Source: Variovorax atrisoli 110B (lineage in GTDB: Bacteria > Pseudomonadota > Gammaproteobacteria > Burkholderiales > Burkholderiaceae_C). Taken from it: a DNA stretch of 64,000 bases. The stretch covers positions 374,295-438,294 of the forward strand of contig NZ_KB907452.1 of assembly GCF_000382045.1 (NCBI RefSeq), read 5' to 3'. The translations under genes and the position numbers were made by a program. Of this stretch, positions 9,649 through 24,052 are shown in pieces (the stretch's first letter is position 1; each line of letters starts with the position of its first letter). The notes under the pieces were generated by a model. It searched no databases. It saw only the letters and a list, made by a program, of their open reading frames with translations, and was not told the DNA's origin.

Positions 9649-10413
9649 CTATTTGTCGGTGCCCTTGTCGGTACCACCACCGTCGTCCGGCGGATTGCCG
9701 TCGTAGACCTGGCTGCGGCGGCGCTGCAGGTAGGCATCGCGCGTGAACGAATACTTGTCGAGCGCCGCATCGCCCAGCAGGCGGCTGGCGCGCAGGTACT
9801 GCGAGCGCGTGTCGACGACGCGCAGCACCGTCAGCGAATTGCGCCACGGGATGTCTTCCACATGGCCCAGCGGGTCGCCCCAAATGTCGAGCGGCTTGGC
9901 GGCGGTGTCGCGCAGCGTGGAGGAACCCAGCAGCGGAAGCACCACGTACGGGCCGGAGCCCACGCCCCAGTAGCCCAGGGTCTGGCCGAAGTCTTCCTCG
10001 TGGCGGGGAATGCCCGCCTCGGTCGCCACGTCCAGCACGCCGGCGAGGCCGAAGATGGTGTTGACGTTCAGCCGCATGAAGGTCTCGGCACTGTTCTGCA
10101 GCTTGAGCTGGGCCACGTTGTTGGCCAGATTCCAGACGTCGCCGATGTTGCTGAAGAAGTTGTTCACGCCGGTACGCACCATGGAGGGCAGCGCGTTCTG
10201 GTAGGCCGTGGCCGCGGGCACCAGCACGGCATCGTCGACGGCGTCGTTGAAGCGCGAGACGCCGCGGTTGAACGGCTCGAAAGGGTCGGCGGGGTTGGCG
10301 CCAGGTCCGGTCGCGCAACCGGCGGCCAGAGCGAGAACTGCGCCGGCACCTGCCCAGCGAATCCGATTTGCTACGTTATTCATAGCAAAAGACAAAAAAT
10401 ATCGTGTTTTCAT
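9649..10413 (-). CDS. mlaA: MlaA (VacJ), outer-membrane lipoprotein of the Mla system
   Basis: MlaA removes misplaced phospholipids from the outer leaflet of the outer membrane. The 254-residue protein has a lipoprotein signal ending AAGC (Cys about 33). Family signatures follow: DPFEPFNRGVSRFNDAVDDAV, VNNFFSNIGDVWNLANNVAQ, EDFGQTLGYWGVGSGPYVVLPLLGSSTLRD and DTRSQYLRAS. The start at 10413 overlaps the mlaD stop by ATGA, which supports coupling; an ATG at 10383 would give a more compact signal peptide and is a fair alternative. Unlike E. coli, where mlaA is unlinked, it sits inside the operon between mlaD and mlaC. The tail after DGNPPDD is low-complexity Gly/Asp/Lys. Confidence 0.95.
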   Translation of the reverse strand: MKTRYFLSFAMNNVANRIRWAGAGAVLALAAGCATGPGANPADPFEPFNRGVSRFNDAVDDAVLVPAATAYQNALPSMVRTGVNNFFSNIGDVWNLANNVAQLKLQNSAETFMRLNVNTIFGLAGVLDVATEAGIPRHEEDFGQTLGYWGVGSGPYVVLPLLGSSTLRDTAAKPLDIWGDPLGHVEDIPWRNSLTVLRVVDTRSQYLRASRLLGDAALDKYSFTRDAYLQRRRSQVYDGNPPDDGGGTDKGTDK

Positions 10414-10898
10414 TTCTTATTGGCTGTTCCAGGCGTCGAATTTCCCTCCGCCGCCTTGCTGTACAGGAACTGGCTGATCAGGTTCTCCAGCACCACGGCC
10501 GACTGGGTCGCGGTGATGGTGTCGCCGGCTTGCAGGTTCTTGTCCTCGGCGCCCGCCTCGATTCCGATGTACTGCTCTCCGAGCAGGCCGCTGGTCAGGA
10601 TCTTGAGCGAACTGTCCTTGGGAAAACTGTAACGGTTTTGCAAAGCCAGTGTGACGTCGGCCTGAAAGGTCTTGTCGTTGAAGGAGATGGATTCCACACG
10701 GCCGACCACCACGCCGGCGCTCTTCACCGCGGTCTGCGGCTTCAGGCCGCCGATGTTGTCGAAGCGCGCCGTGACCGAATAGGTCTTCTGGAAGTTCAGG
10801 CTCAGCAGGTTGGCCGACTGCAATGCCAGGAACAGCAGCGCAGCAGCGCCGATCAGGACGAACAGGCCGACCCAGATGTCGTTGTTGGAACGTTGCAT
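10410..10898 (-). CDS. mlaD: MlaD, MCE-domain subunit of the phospholipid transporter
   Basis: A 162-residue inner-membrane-anchored MCE protein. It has one N-terminal transmembrane helix (IWVGLFVLIGAAALLFLALQ, about residues 8-27) and one MCE domain with the motifs VTARFDNIGGLKPQTAVKSAGVVVGRV and LKILTSGLLGEQYIGIE. MlaD forms a hexameric ring that binds lipid above the MlaE permease. The start MQRSNNDIW at 10898 gives the normal length; a longer in-frame start would extend into the intergenic repeat. The stop overlaps the mlaA start. Confidence 0.96.
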   Translation of the reverse strand: MQRSNNDIWVGLFVLIGAAALLFLALQSANLLSLNFQKTYSVTARFDNIGGLKPQTAVKSAGVVVGRVESISFNDKTFQADVTLALQNRYSFPKDSSLKILTSGLLGEQYIGIEAGAEDKNLQAGDTITATQSAVVLENLISQFLYSKAAEGNSTPGTANKK

Positions 10899-10935
10899 AT
10901 CTACTCTTCCTAAATTCCAGCGGTTTGGCTCATTC

Positions 10936-11031
10936 GGGGAACACCGCGGAACCGGCATTGCCGGGCCGCAGGCGTTGCCCCCTGCAAGAAGGTTGGCGGT
11001 CGCACGAAGTGGGCAAGCCCGGGGATCTGCC
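10936..11031 (+). repeat. Three-hairpin intergenic repeat, copy B (inside mla operon)
   Basis: Contains AACACCGCGGAACCGGCATTGCCGGGCC and the rest of the element in more diverged form: the middle stem is weakened (CCCCC followed by TGCAAGAAGG). It occupies almost the whole gap between mlaE and mlaD, splitting an operon whose other junctions overlap or are short. Confidence 0.8.
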
Positions 11032-11034
11032 GGT

Positions 11035-11817
11035 TCATATGCTGAACATCATGGCGGTGAGCAGGAAGTCGAGCCCCAGCACCGCCAGCGACGCCGTCAC
11101 CACCGTGCGCGTGGTCGCGCGCGACACCCCCTCGGGCGTGGGCTGCGCCTCGTAGCCCTGCAGCAGCGCGATGAAGGTCACGGTGAAGCCGAAGACGATG
11201 CTCTTGATCACGCCGTTGCCCACGTCGCGCCAGACGTCGACACCGCCCTGCATCTGCGCCCAGAACGCACCCGGGTCCACGCCCAGCATCAGCACGCCCA
11301 CCACGTAGCCGCCCATGATGCCGACGGCGCTGAACACCGCCGCGAGCAGCGGCATGGTGATGACGCCGGCCCAGAAGCGCGGCGCGAGCACGCGCTGCAC
11401 CGGGTCGATGGCCATCATCTCCATGGCGCTCAGTTGCTCGTCGGCCTTCATGAGGCCGATCTCGGCCGTCAGCGAGGTGCCGGCGCGTCCGGTGAAAAGC
11501 AATGCAGCCACCACAGGCCCGAGTTCGCGCACCAGGCTCAGCGCGACCAGCAGGCCCAGCGCCTCGGAAGATCCGTAGCGCTGCAGCGCGTAGTACATCT
11601 GCAGCCCGAGAACGAAGCCCACGAACAGGCCCGAGACGCCGATGATCGCCAGCGAGTAGTTGCCCAGGAAATGGATCTGGTCGCGCACCAGCGCGAAGCG
11701 GCGAAGGATCTGCGCACCCGGTCCGACCAGGCGCATGAAGAGCTTCGCGCCGTAGCCCAGGTTGGCCAGGTGGCCGCGCGTGGCGAAACCGACGTCGGCG
11801 GGCTTCCACCAGGTCAT
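11035..11817 (-). CDS. mlaE: MlaE, permease subunit of the phospholipid transporter
   Basis: A 260-residue permease of the MlaE/YrbE family. Hydrophobic segments include [44 protein letters not shown], a central [24 protein letters not shown] and a C-terminal [21 protein letters not shown]. The family motifs [25 protein letters not shown] and [14 protein letters not shown] are intact. The start overlaps the mlaF stop by ATGA. A copy of the dispersed repeat follows between this gene and mlaD. Confidence 0.96.
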   Translation of the reverse strand: MTWWKPADVGFATRGHLANLGYGAKLFMRLVGPGAQILRRFALVRDQIHFLGNYSLAIIGVSGLFVGFVLGLQMYYALQRYGSSEALGLLVALSLVRELGPVVAALLFTGRAGTSLTAEIGLMKADEQLSAMEMMAIDPVQRVLAPRFWAGVITMPLLAAVFSAVGIMGGYVVGVLMLGVDPGAFWAQMQGGVDVWRDVGNGVIKSIVFGFTVTFIALLQGYEAQPTPEGVSRATTRTVVTASLAVLGLDFLLTAMMFSI

Positions 11818-12644
11818 GAGCGTCCTCCCTCGACATTGCCGAAGTCGTCTTCGATGCTGAGGCCGGGGTAGTGGAAGTGCACCGGGCCGTCGGGCAGCGC
11901 ATTCACGAACTGATGGACCAGCGGGTCTGCACTCTCGCGCACCTCGGCAGGCGTGCCCTGCGCGGCGATGCCGCCGTTGGCCAGGATGATCACGTGGTCG
12001 GCGATGCGGAAGGTTTCCTCCAGGTCGTGCGACACGATGATGCTGGTGAGCCCCAGTGCGTCGTTGAGCTGGCGGATGAGGCGTGCGGCAGTGCCGAGCG
12101 AGATCGGGTCGAGCCCGGCGAAGGGCTCGTCGTACATCACGAGGTCGGGGTCGAGCGCGATCGCGCGCGCCAGCGCCACGCGCCGCGCCATGCCGCCGGA
12201 CACCTCGCTGGGCATCAGGTCGCGCGCGCCGCGCAGGCCGACGGCGTCGAGCTTCATGAGCACCACGTCGCGCACCAGCGCCTCGGACAGTTGCGTGTGC
12301 TCGCGCAGCGGAAACGCCACGTTGTCGAACACGCTCATGTCGGTGAACAGCGCGCCGAACTGGAACAGCATGCCCATGCGCCGCCGCGCGGCGTACAGGG
12401 CGTTGGCGTCGAGCTTGCCGACGTCGCTGCCATCGAAGAGCACCTCGCCGCGCTGCGCCTTCTGCTGTCCGCCGATCAGCCGCAGCACGGTGGTCTTGCC
12501 GCCGCCCGAGGCGCCCATCAGCGCGGTCACCTTGCCCCGCGGCACGGCGAACGAGACGCCGTCGAGGATGGTGCGCGCGCCATAGCCGAACCTGACGTCG
12601 CGAAACTCTACGAAGGGATGTGGCAGCGGTTTGGCGGTGTCCAT
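11814..12644 (-). CDS. mlaF: MlaF, ATPase subunit of the phospholipid transporter
   Basis: A 276-residue ABC ATPase that powers the MlaFEDB complex. It shows Walker [10 protein letters not shown] (about residues 44-52), Q-loop [13 protein letters not shown], signature [16 protein letters not shown], Walker [15 protein letters not shown] and the SHDLEETF H-loop, as in Ttg2A/MlaF proteins. The start [11 protein letters not shown] at 12644 begins just before the ABC core; a longer in-frame version would extend through the likely promoter region. It is the first gene of the mla operon, 169 bp from gltD. Confidence 0.95.
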   Translation of the reverse strand: MDTAKPLPHPFVEFRDVRFGYGARTILDGVSFAVPRGKVTALMGASGGGKTTVLRLIGGQQKAQRGEVLFDGSDVGKLDANALYAARRRMGMLFQFGALFTDMSVFDNVAFPLREHTQLSEALVRDVVLMKLDAVGLRGARDLMPSEVSGGMARRVALARAIALDPDLVMYDEPFAGLDPISLGTAARLIRQLNDALGLTSIIVSHDLEETFRIADHVIILANGGIAAQGTPAEVRESADPLVHQFVNALPDGPVHFHYPGLSIEDDFGNVEGGRS

Positions 12645-12699
12645 CTCAATAAAAAAGCCGGGCGCCCTTTCAAGCATCCCGGCATGCGGTTTGACGCGG

Positions 12700-12705
12700 A
12701 TGATA
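12700..12705 (-). promoter_or_regulatory. Possible -10 box upstream of mlaF
   Basis: On the minus strand TATCAT lies about 55 bp upstream of the mlaF start in the 169-bp gltD-mlaF gap. No good -35 hexamer sits 16-18 bp upstream, so this is only a weak candidate. The rest of the gap is GC-rich with no other recognisable element. Confidence 0.25.
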
Positions 12706-12813
12706 ACGGGGCGGCGAGCGGCCCCGCGAAACTGAAACAAAATTCAGCGCGGCGCCCGTCAGACCCTCGTCAGGAAGCCGTGGACAACGGCCCGCGCCGA
12801 GGAGCCCCCCTTA

Positions 12814-14292
<1,479 letters not shown>

Positions 14293-14309
14293 CGTGGTTC
14301 CTTTTCACA

Positions 14310-14400
14310 CCCCCGTCGCTTGCTCACTGCGTGTAGCCGCCTCCCCCCTCGTGGGGGCAACACCGGCGGCCCGGCAAAGCCGGTTCCGCAGTGTTCCCCG
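14310..14400 (-). repeat. Three-hairpin intergenic repeat, copy C (between gltB and gltD)
   Basis: Read on the minus strand it has GGGGAACACTGCGGAACCGG, the inner stem CCGGC-TTT-GCCGG, GGTGTTGCCCCC and a CCCCC..GGGGG loop. The third hairpin is diverged (CACGCAGTG). Here the element is in the same orientation as the genes, opposite to copies A and B relative to transcription. It fills the gap between gltB and gltD. Confidence 0.8.
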
Positions 14401-14462
14401 AAGGGATCGAGACAGTTTCACGCGCTGCATGCGATGCGGGGGCTCGTTGTGTTGGTTGATCT

Positions 14463-19229
<4,767 letters not shown>

Positions 19230-19261
19230 GGCGCGCTCCTTCAGTTTTCGCAGGGAATCGG

Positions 19262-19290
19262 AGCATATTGCGTTGCACAAAGAATGCCAA
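19262..19290 (-). promoter_or_regulatory. gltB promoter candidate: overlapping sigma70 and sigma54 patterns
   Basis: On the minus strand TTGGCA (19285-19290) and TATGCT (19262-19267) are separated by 17 bp, a reasonable sigma70 promoter ending about 33 bp before gltB. The same bases read TTGGCATTCTTTGTGCA, which has GG and GC exactly 10 bp apart (19287-19288 and 19275-19276), as in sigma54 promoters (TGGCAC-N5-TTGCA). One or two positions differ from the sigma54 consensus. Either or both could be used; sigma54 use would fit nitrogen control. Confidence 0.45.
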
Positions 19291-19414
19291 ACACTTTAAT
19301 AGGGGTCAGATTCCATTTAAATCTTGAGTTTTTCGATAGGAATAAAATCAGGGACACATCAAAAACAGGAGCAAAAAGGCCAATCCGCCCGAAGGATGGA
19401 CCGGCTTTTCCTGC
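19291..19414. other. AT-rich flank of the RAYT gene with GGGGTCAGATTCC motif and possible terminator
   Basis: This stretch is clearly AT-rich against its GC-rich surroundings. It begins TTTAAT-AGGGGTCAGATTCC-ATTTAAA (19295-19321), a GGGGTCAGA motif inside a short imperfect inverted repeat, a sequence type often found beside REP-associated transposase genes. Towards the gene, the minus strand reads AAAAGCC..GGCC-TTTTT (about 19373-19409), a possible terminator for the transposase. It is probably the mobile-element tail next to the gltB promoter. Confidence 0.5.
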
Positions 19415-20110
19415 TCAGGATCGGGGAGTCGAAGGCGGACGCCCAGCCTTGGCTTTGACCACCCGGCGGTCGGTGGACTTCTGCAGGCCGTCGAGAAAAT
19501 CCTCGTCGCCAGCCGCCCAGCCCCGCAGCGTGGCTTCGGTCAAGGCCTTCTGATCGGCCGCGCGCACCCCGGCGCGCACCAGTTCGACATACGCAGCCTC
19601 TCGGGCGAACGGGGTGTTGCCGAGTTCCCAGTACAGCGGATGCGGCGTCAGCAGCTTGTCGTGCCGAAGGCCGGCGTAGTGGCCATGGCTGGACCACGGG
19701 AAGTCGCGCGCCTCGGCCACCATGCCCGCCCGCACGGGGTTGAGGTCGATGTAGGCCATGCAGGTCAGCAGGTAGCGGTCGGTCTGGATCAGCGTCGACC
19801 TGTAGCGCCCTTCCCACAAAGTGCCGCTGCGGCCATGGCGGTCGTTGAAGTAGCGCACATAGGCTCGCCCCACCGACTGCATGAACTGCGGCAGCCCGGT
19901 GACGCTGGCGGGGGTGGCCAGCAGGTGGAAGTGGTTGTCCATCAGCACGTAGGCGTGCACCGAGATCTCGAAGCGCGCGGCGTTCTCGGTCAGCAGCGCG
20001 AGCAGCTTCTCGTGGTCGGCGCGCTCCATGAAGATCGGCTGGCGGTTGTTGCCGCGCTGGATCACGTGGTGCGGCATGCCTGCCAGCGTGAGACGGGGAA
20101 GACGGGCCAT
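19415..20110 (-). CDS. REP-associated tyrosine transposase (RAYT, Y1_Tnp family)
   Basis: A 231-residue HUH-type single-stranded DNA transposase of the RAYT/TnpA_REP group. It has the N-terminal PRLTLAGMPHHVIQRGNNRQ, the HUH motif in MDNHFHLLATP (about residue 57-67), RYFNDRHGRSGTLWEGRYRS, the LNPVRAGMV segment and PWSSHGHY, all RAYT hallmarks. These proteins cut and join REP-like palindromes and are usually single-copy domesticated genes, not active insertion sequences. Here it stands alone between the gltB promoter and a methyltransferase gene, with an AT-rich 3' flank. It looks intact, with no frameshift. Whether it acts on the dispersed three-hairpin repeat of this window is open. Confidence 0.9.
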   Translation of the reverse strand: MARLPRLTLAGMPHHVIQRGNNRQPIFMERADHEKLLALLTENAARFEISVHAYVLMDNHFHLLATPASVTGLPQFMQSVGRAYVRYFNDRHGRSGTLWEGRYRSTLIQTDRYLLTCMAYIDLNPVRAGMVAEARDFPWSSHGHYAGLRHDKLLTPHPLYWELGNTPFAREAAYVELVRAGVRAADQKALTEATLRGWAAGDEDFLDGLQKSTDRRVVKAKAGRPPSTPRS

Positions 20111-20149
20111 GGGAGCGATCGGCCTGTGCGACGGACGGCGCGCCCGCGC

Positions 20150-21028
20150 TCAGGCGAGACGGAAGCGCGTGTCGCCCAGCCTGTCGAGCCCGAACTGAGC
20201 GAGCAGCTCGCGCAGCCGCGCGGCCGCGCTCGCCTTTTTCTGGCCGGTGTAGCGCGCGAGGATCAGCTCGTTCTTCATGCTGTGCTCCCAGCCGACCAGC
20301 TCCGTGACCGTGACGCTGTAGCCGCTGGCTTCGAGGTACAGGCAGCGCAGCACGTTGGTGAGCTGGCTGCCGATCTCGCGCGTGTGCAGCGGATGGCGCC
20401 AGAGCTCGGCCAGCGGCGTGCGCGACAGCGCCAGCGCCTTGGTCTCGCGCAGGCAGGCAGCCACCTCGGCCTGGCAGCAGGGCACGAGCACCATGCAGCG
20501 CGCCTTCTTGGCCAGGCCGAAGGCGATGGCGTCGTCGGTCGCGGTGTCGCAGGCATGCAGCGCGGTGACCATGTCGATCTGCGCCGGCAGCTCACCCGAT
20601 TGCGCCGACTCGGCCACCGTGAGGTTCAGGAACGACATGCGCTCGAAGCCCAGGCGCTTCGCAAGCTCGCGCGAGCGCTCGACCAACTCGCCGCGCGTCT
20701 CGATGCCGTAGACATGGCCGCCACCCGGCCGGGCGCGGAAGAACAGGTCGTAGATGATGAAGCCCAGGTACGACTTGCCCGCGCCATGGTCGGCCAGCGT
20801 GGCGCCCGCGCCCTCTTCCGGCAGCTCGCGCAGCAGCTGCTCGATGAACTGGAACAGGTGGTAGACCTGCTTGAGCTTGCGCCGCGAGTCCTGGTTGAGC
20901 CGGCCCTCGCGGGTCAGGATGTGCAGTTCCTTGAGCAGCTCGACCGACTGGCCGGGGCGCAGCACTTCGGCCAGCTCGGCGTCGGCCTTCGCGGCCTTGT
21001 TCGTCTTCGGTGCGGTCTTCGTGTTCAT
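20150..21028 (-). CDS. SAM-dependent methyltransferase (Methyltransf_32-like)
   Basis: A 292-residue protein with a Rossmann methyltransferase fold. Motif I is visible as TLADHGAGKSYLGFIIYDLF, then the acidic loop VYGIETRGELV, and the post-motif segment DMVTALHACDTATDDAIAFGLAKKARCMVLVPCCQAEV. The HACDTATDDA and VPCCQ pattern matches the predicted methyltransferases of the Methyltransf_32 group, whose substrates (possibly RNA or protein) are not established. The N-terminal 50 residues are Lys/Ala-rich. The start at 21028 overlaps the DUF1415 stop by ATGA, so the two are co-translated. A DNA- or RNA-modifying role cannot be chosen from sequence. Confidence 0.8.
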   Translation of the reverse strand: MNTKTAPKTNKAAKADAELAEVLRPGQSVELLKELHILTREGRLNQDSRRKLKQVYHLFQFIEQLLRELPEEGAGATLADHGAGKSYLGFIIYDLFFRARPGGGHVYGIETRGELVERSRELAKRLGFERMSFLNLTVAESAQSGELPAQIDMVTALHACDTATDDAIAFGLAKKARCMVLVPCCQAEVAACLRETKALALSRTPLAELWRHPLHTREIGSQLTNVLRCLYLEASGYSVTVTELVGWEHSMKNELILARYTGQKKASAAARLRELLAQFGLDRLGDTRFRLA

Positions 21029-21600
21029 GGCTTGGCGCTCCCCGGCCCGACGTCGAGTTCGCTCCAGCCCTGCGATCCCAGCGCTTCGAGCGTGTCGATG
21101 TTGCGCTCGAAGATCGCCTCCGCCTCCGGAAAGGCCTCGACGGCGCGGCTCACGCTGTCCTCGCGCAGCAGATGCAGCGTGGGGTACGGCGCGCGGTTGG
21201 TTGCGTTGCCGATGTCGTCGGCTTCGGTGCCGGCGAACTGGAACTGCGGATGGAAGCTCGCCAGCTGCAACACGCCGTCGAATCCCGCGCGGGCGAGCCG
21301 GCGTTCGGCGCGCGCCGTGAAGTCGTTGAAATCCAGGAAATCGGGCAAGGCGTTCGGTGCAATCAGAAGGGTTGTGTCGCGCACGGAGGCATCGAGCGCC
21401 ACGAGGTCTCGGGCCTGCGCCAGCAGTGCGTCCATCAGGTCGGCCTCCTCGGCGGGCTCGTACACCGCGTAGTGGATCTGTCCTTTCACATGCACGGCCT
21501 TGGCGAAGGGGCACAGGTTGAGGCCGATCACCGCGCGCTCGAGCCAGCGCCGCGTGTCGGCTTCGGCCTGAAGGGAAGGGATTGTCGCCGGTAGCGTCAT
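21025..21600 (-). CDS. DUF1415 family protein
   Basis: A 191-residue soluble protein of the DUF1415 family. It is recognised by RWLERAVIGLNLCPFAKAVHVKGQI near the N-terminus (with a conserved Cys), LPDFLDFNDF in the middle, LQLASFHPQFQF and ATNRAPYPTLHLLREDSVSRAVE towards the C-terminus. No function is established for the family. Both ends are coupled by ATGA overlaps, to the MFS transporter gene upstream and to the methyltransferase downstream, so it belongs to a closely linked set. Confidence 0.88.
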   Translation of the reverse strand: MTLPATIPSLQAEADTRRWLERAVIGLNLCPFAKAVHVKGQIHYAVYEPAEEADLMDALLAQARDLVALDASVRDTTLLIAPNALPDFLDFNDFTARAERRLARAGFDGVLQLASFHPQFQFAGTEADDIGNATNRAPYPTLHLLREDSVSRAVEAFPEAEAIFERNIDTLEALGSQGWSELDVGPGSAKP

Positions 21601-22859
21601 GCCATCTCCGCAGCGGGGCGAATACGCCCCAGGCGCCGCGCGACCGCCATGCCGACCAGCGAGCAGGCCAGCGTGGCCGTCCAGGTCCACTGCCAGCCGC
21701 CGACGCGATGCGCCAGCCACGCCACCGCGAGCGGCGCCAGGAACTGCCCCAGCGAAGAGGCCTGCTGCATCAATCCGATGGTGGTCGACACGGTGGATGG
21801 CCCCGGCGCCAGCCGCACGCCCAGCATGAACAGCGTGGCAGGTACCATGCCGCCGCCCAGCGAGAAGGCGCACACGGCGATATAGCGCACGGTCGGCGGC
21901 AGGCCCGCCGCCTCGGCGCCCTGCCCCATCTGCGCGAAGGCGGCCACGCCGCTCAGCGCCATCGTCAGGAAGCCCAGCTGCAGCAGGCGCTCGGGCGCCA
22001 CGCCGCGCTGCAGCCAGCGCCCGCCCGCGACGTTGCCGACGATGTTCGCCGCCGCCGCCAGCGCGGTGAGCACCGCACTCCAAGCGGCCGGCACGCCTGC
22101 ACCCGCGTAGATGGCAGGCAGGAAGCCGATCACCGCGATCCATTGCGACGAGTACACGGCGAAGGTCAGCGCGACCAGCCAGGGCGCTCGCGCGCCGGCA
22201 GTGGCGCGCAGCCGCGACGCCCATCCGCCGGAAGCCGGCCCCGCCGTGGACGGACGGAGCCGGTCGGCGGGCACGGCAATCCAGAGCCAGAGCGCCGCGC
22301 CGGCCGATACGGTCGACAGCGCCCACCACCAGTCCACCCAGCCGCCCCAGCCGATCAGGGCCGGACCGAGAAGAAGCGCGAGGGCCACGCCCAGCGGCAT
22401 GTAGGCGCCCCACAGGCCCAGCGCGGCCTTGTCGGCCCCCGGCGGCGTCAGGGCGCGTATCAGCCCCGGCCCCGGCATCACCGCCAGCAGGAAGCCGATG
22501 CCCTCCACGGCGCGCAGAACCAGAAGCCAGTGCACGGCATGTGCCCCGCCGCCGCCGAGCCCTGTACCGGCCGCGCCACCGAGCAAGCTGGCGACAGTCA
22601 GCACGATCAGCCCCGTCAGCATGCTGCGGCGCAGCCCGATGGTGTCGGCCGCCAGGCCCACCACCAGACCCAGCGTCATGCTGGCGACCTGCACCAGCGA
22701 GAGCAGGAACCCCGCCTCGACCAGATCGATGCCCAGCGATGCCTGCAGCGCCGGCACGGCGGGCGGCAGCTTGCCCAGGTGGAGGGATCCGCTGACGCCG
22801 CCCAGCAGCACGGCCAGCGCCGCGGCGGGAATGCGGGGTCGCCCGGCCCACCCACCCAT
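21597..22859 (-). CDS. MFS transporter, cyanate/nitroimidazole permease-like
   Basis: A 12-helix major facilitator of 420 residues. Helical stretches such as AALAVLLGGVSGSLHLGKLPPAVPALQ, FLLSLVQVASMTLGLVVGLAADTIGLRRSM (with the loop 2-3 motif) and VALTFAVYSSQWIAVIGFLPAIYAG resemble the CynX/NimT subgroup of anion or drug transporters. The start at 22859 has a GAAGGT ribosome site. A longer start at 22925 overlaps the dgt stop by ATGA, but its first residues come from a GC-rich tail also seen at 7480-7496, so it is less attractive. The substrate is unknown. The gene is coupled to DUF1415 downstream. Confidence 0.88.
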   Translation of the reverse strand: MGGWAGRPRIPAAALAVLLGGVSGSLHLGKLPPAVPALQASLGIDLVEAGFLLSLVQVASMTLGLVVGLAADTIGLRRSMLTGLIVLTVASLLGGAAGTGLGGGGAHAVHWLLVLRAVEGIGFLLAVMPGPGLIRALTPPGADKAALGLWGAYMPLGVALALLLGPALIGWGGWVDWWWALSTVSAGAALWLWIAVPADRLRPSTAGPASGGWASRLRATAGARAPWLVALTFAVYSSQWIAVIGFLPAIYAGAGVPAAWSAVLTALAAAANIVGNVAGGRWLQRGVAPERLLQLGFLTMALSGVAAFAQMGQGAEAAGLPPTVRYIAVCAFSLGGGMVPATLFMLGVRLAPGPSTVSTTIGLMQQASSLGQFLAPLAVAWLAHRVGGWQWTWTATLACSLVGMAVARRLGRIRPAAEMA

Positions 22860-22921
22860 TGGCGTACCTTCGTTCTTCGCACTACCGTGCGAGCCTGTCT
22901 GGGAGCGGCCCGGCGCGGCGC

Positions 22922-24052
22922 TCATGCGATGCCCCGGCGGCCGGTCAGCCGTTCGTGCTCGCGCACGGCGAACCGGTCGGTCATGCCGGCGATGTAGTCG
23001 GCGACGGCGCGATGCCTGTCCGGCCGCTCGGCATAGGAGGCCGGCATCTCGGAGCCTCGCTCCAGATAGGCCGCGAACAGTTCACGCACCACCTCCCGCG
23101 CCTGGTCGGTGGTCTGCGTGACCTGCGGGTGCCGGTAGAGGTTGCGGAAGAGAAAGCGCTTCAAATCTTCCGACTGGGCCTGCATGGTGCTGCTGAACGC
23201 CACGACGGGCTGAGCCTTGCGCACGGCATCGGCGTCGGCCGGGGCGAGCGCCTCGAGCGACGCCCGGGTCGCATCGATCACGTCGTAGACCTGTGCGCTC
23301 AGCATGCGGCGGATGGCTTCGTAGAGCACGCGGCGCCCCTGCAGATGCGGGTGCTCGGCGAGCGCCTCTTGGCGATGCCGCTCGAACAGCACCACCTCCG
23401 ACAGCTGCTCGACCGTGATGAGCCCCGAGCGCACGCCGTCGTCGATGTCGTGGGCGTTGTAGGCGATCGCGTCGGCCAGGTTGCAAAGCTGGGCCTCCAG
23501 CCCCGGCTGGGTACGGTCGAGGAAACGCCGGGCGACGCCGCCGGGCTCGGCAGCCTCCAGCCGCTCGGCGTTCGCGCGCGAGCAATGCTTGAGGATGCCC
23601 TCGCGCGTCTCGAAGCTGAGGTTCAGGCCGTCGTACTGCGGATAGCGATGCTCCAGCGCATCGACCACGCGCAGGCTCTGCAGGTTGTGCTCGAAGCCGC
23701 CGTGCCCGGCCATGCAGTCGTCGAGCGCATCCTGCCCGGCGTGGCCGAAGGGCGTGTGCCCCAGGTCGTGCGCGAGGGCGATGGCCTCGACAAGGTCCTC
23801 GTTGATGCGCAGCGCCCGCGCGATCGACCGGCCCAGCTGGGCGACTTCGAGCGAATGCGTGAGACGGGTACGGAAGAGGTCGCCCTCGTGGTTCAGGAAC
23901 ACCTGCGTCTTGTAGACCAGCCGGCGGAAAGCGGTGGAATGCACGATCCGGTCTCGGTCGCGCTGGAAGGCATCGCGCGTGGGCGCTGGCGGCTCCGCAT
24001 GCCGACGGCCGCGCGAGCGCGCGGGCAGGCAGGCGTAGGCCGCGAGGCTCAT
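22922..24052 (-). CDS. dgt: Deoxyguanosinetriphosphate triphosphohydrolase-like protein
   Basis: A 376-residue HD-domain dNTP triphosphohydrolase of the Dgt family, which splits dNTPs to nucleoside and triphosphate. The N-terminal [24 protein letters not shown] and the HD-domain metal ligands [20 protein letters not shown] and [17 protein letters not shown] are all present. It matches the type 2 Dgt subfamily in length rather than the approximately 500-residue E. coli enzyme. The start at 24052 overlaps the aroB stop by ATGA, a common aroB-dgt arrangement in betaproteobacteria. Confidence 0.93.
   Translation of the reverse strand: MSLAAYACLPARSRGRRHAEPPAPTRDAFQRDRDRIVHSTAFRRLVYKTQVFLNHEGDLFRTRLTHSLEVAQLGRSIARALRINEDLVEAIALAHDLGHTPFGHAGQDALDDCMAGHGGFEHNLQSLRVVDALEHRYPQYDGLNLSFETREGILKHCSRANAERLEAAEPGGVARRFLDRTQPGLEAQLCNLADAIAYNAHDIDDGVRSGLITVEQLSEVVLFERHRQEALAEHPHLQGRRVLYEAIRRMLSAQVYDVIDATRASLEALAPADADAVRKAQPVVAFSSTMQAQSEDLKRFLFRNLYRHPQVTQTTDQAREVVRELFAAYLERGSEMPASYAERPDRHRAVADYIAGMTDRFAVREHERLTGRRGIA

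Noticed and set aside
19415..20110. An active IS200/IS605 insertion sequence
   Set aside because: The protein has RAYT-type motifs, there is no accessory tnpB, and no clear subterminal hairpins or target duplication were found.
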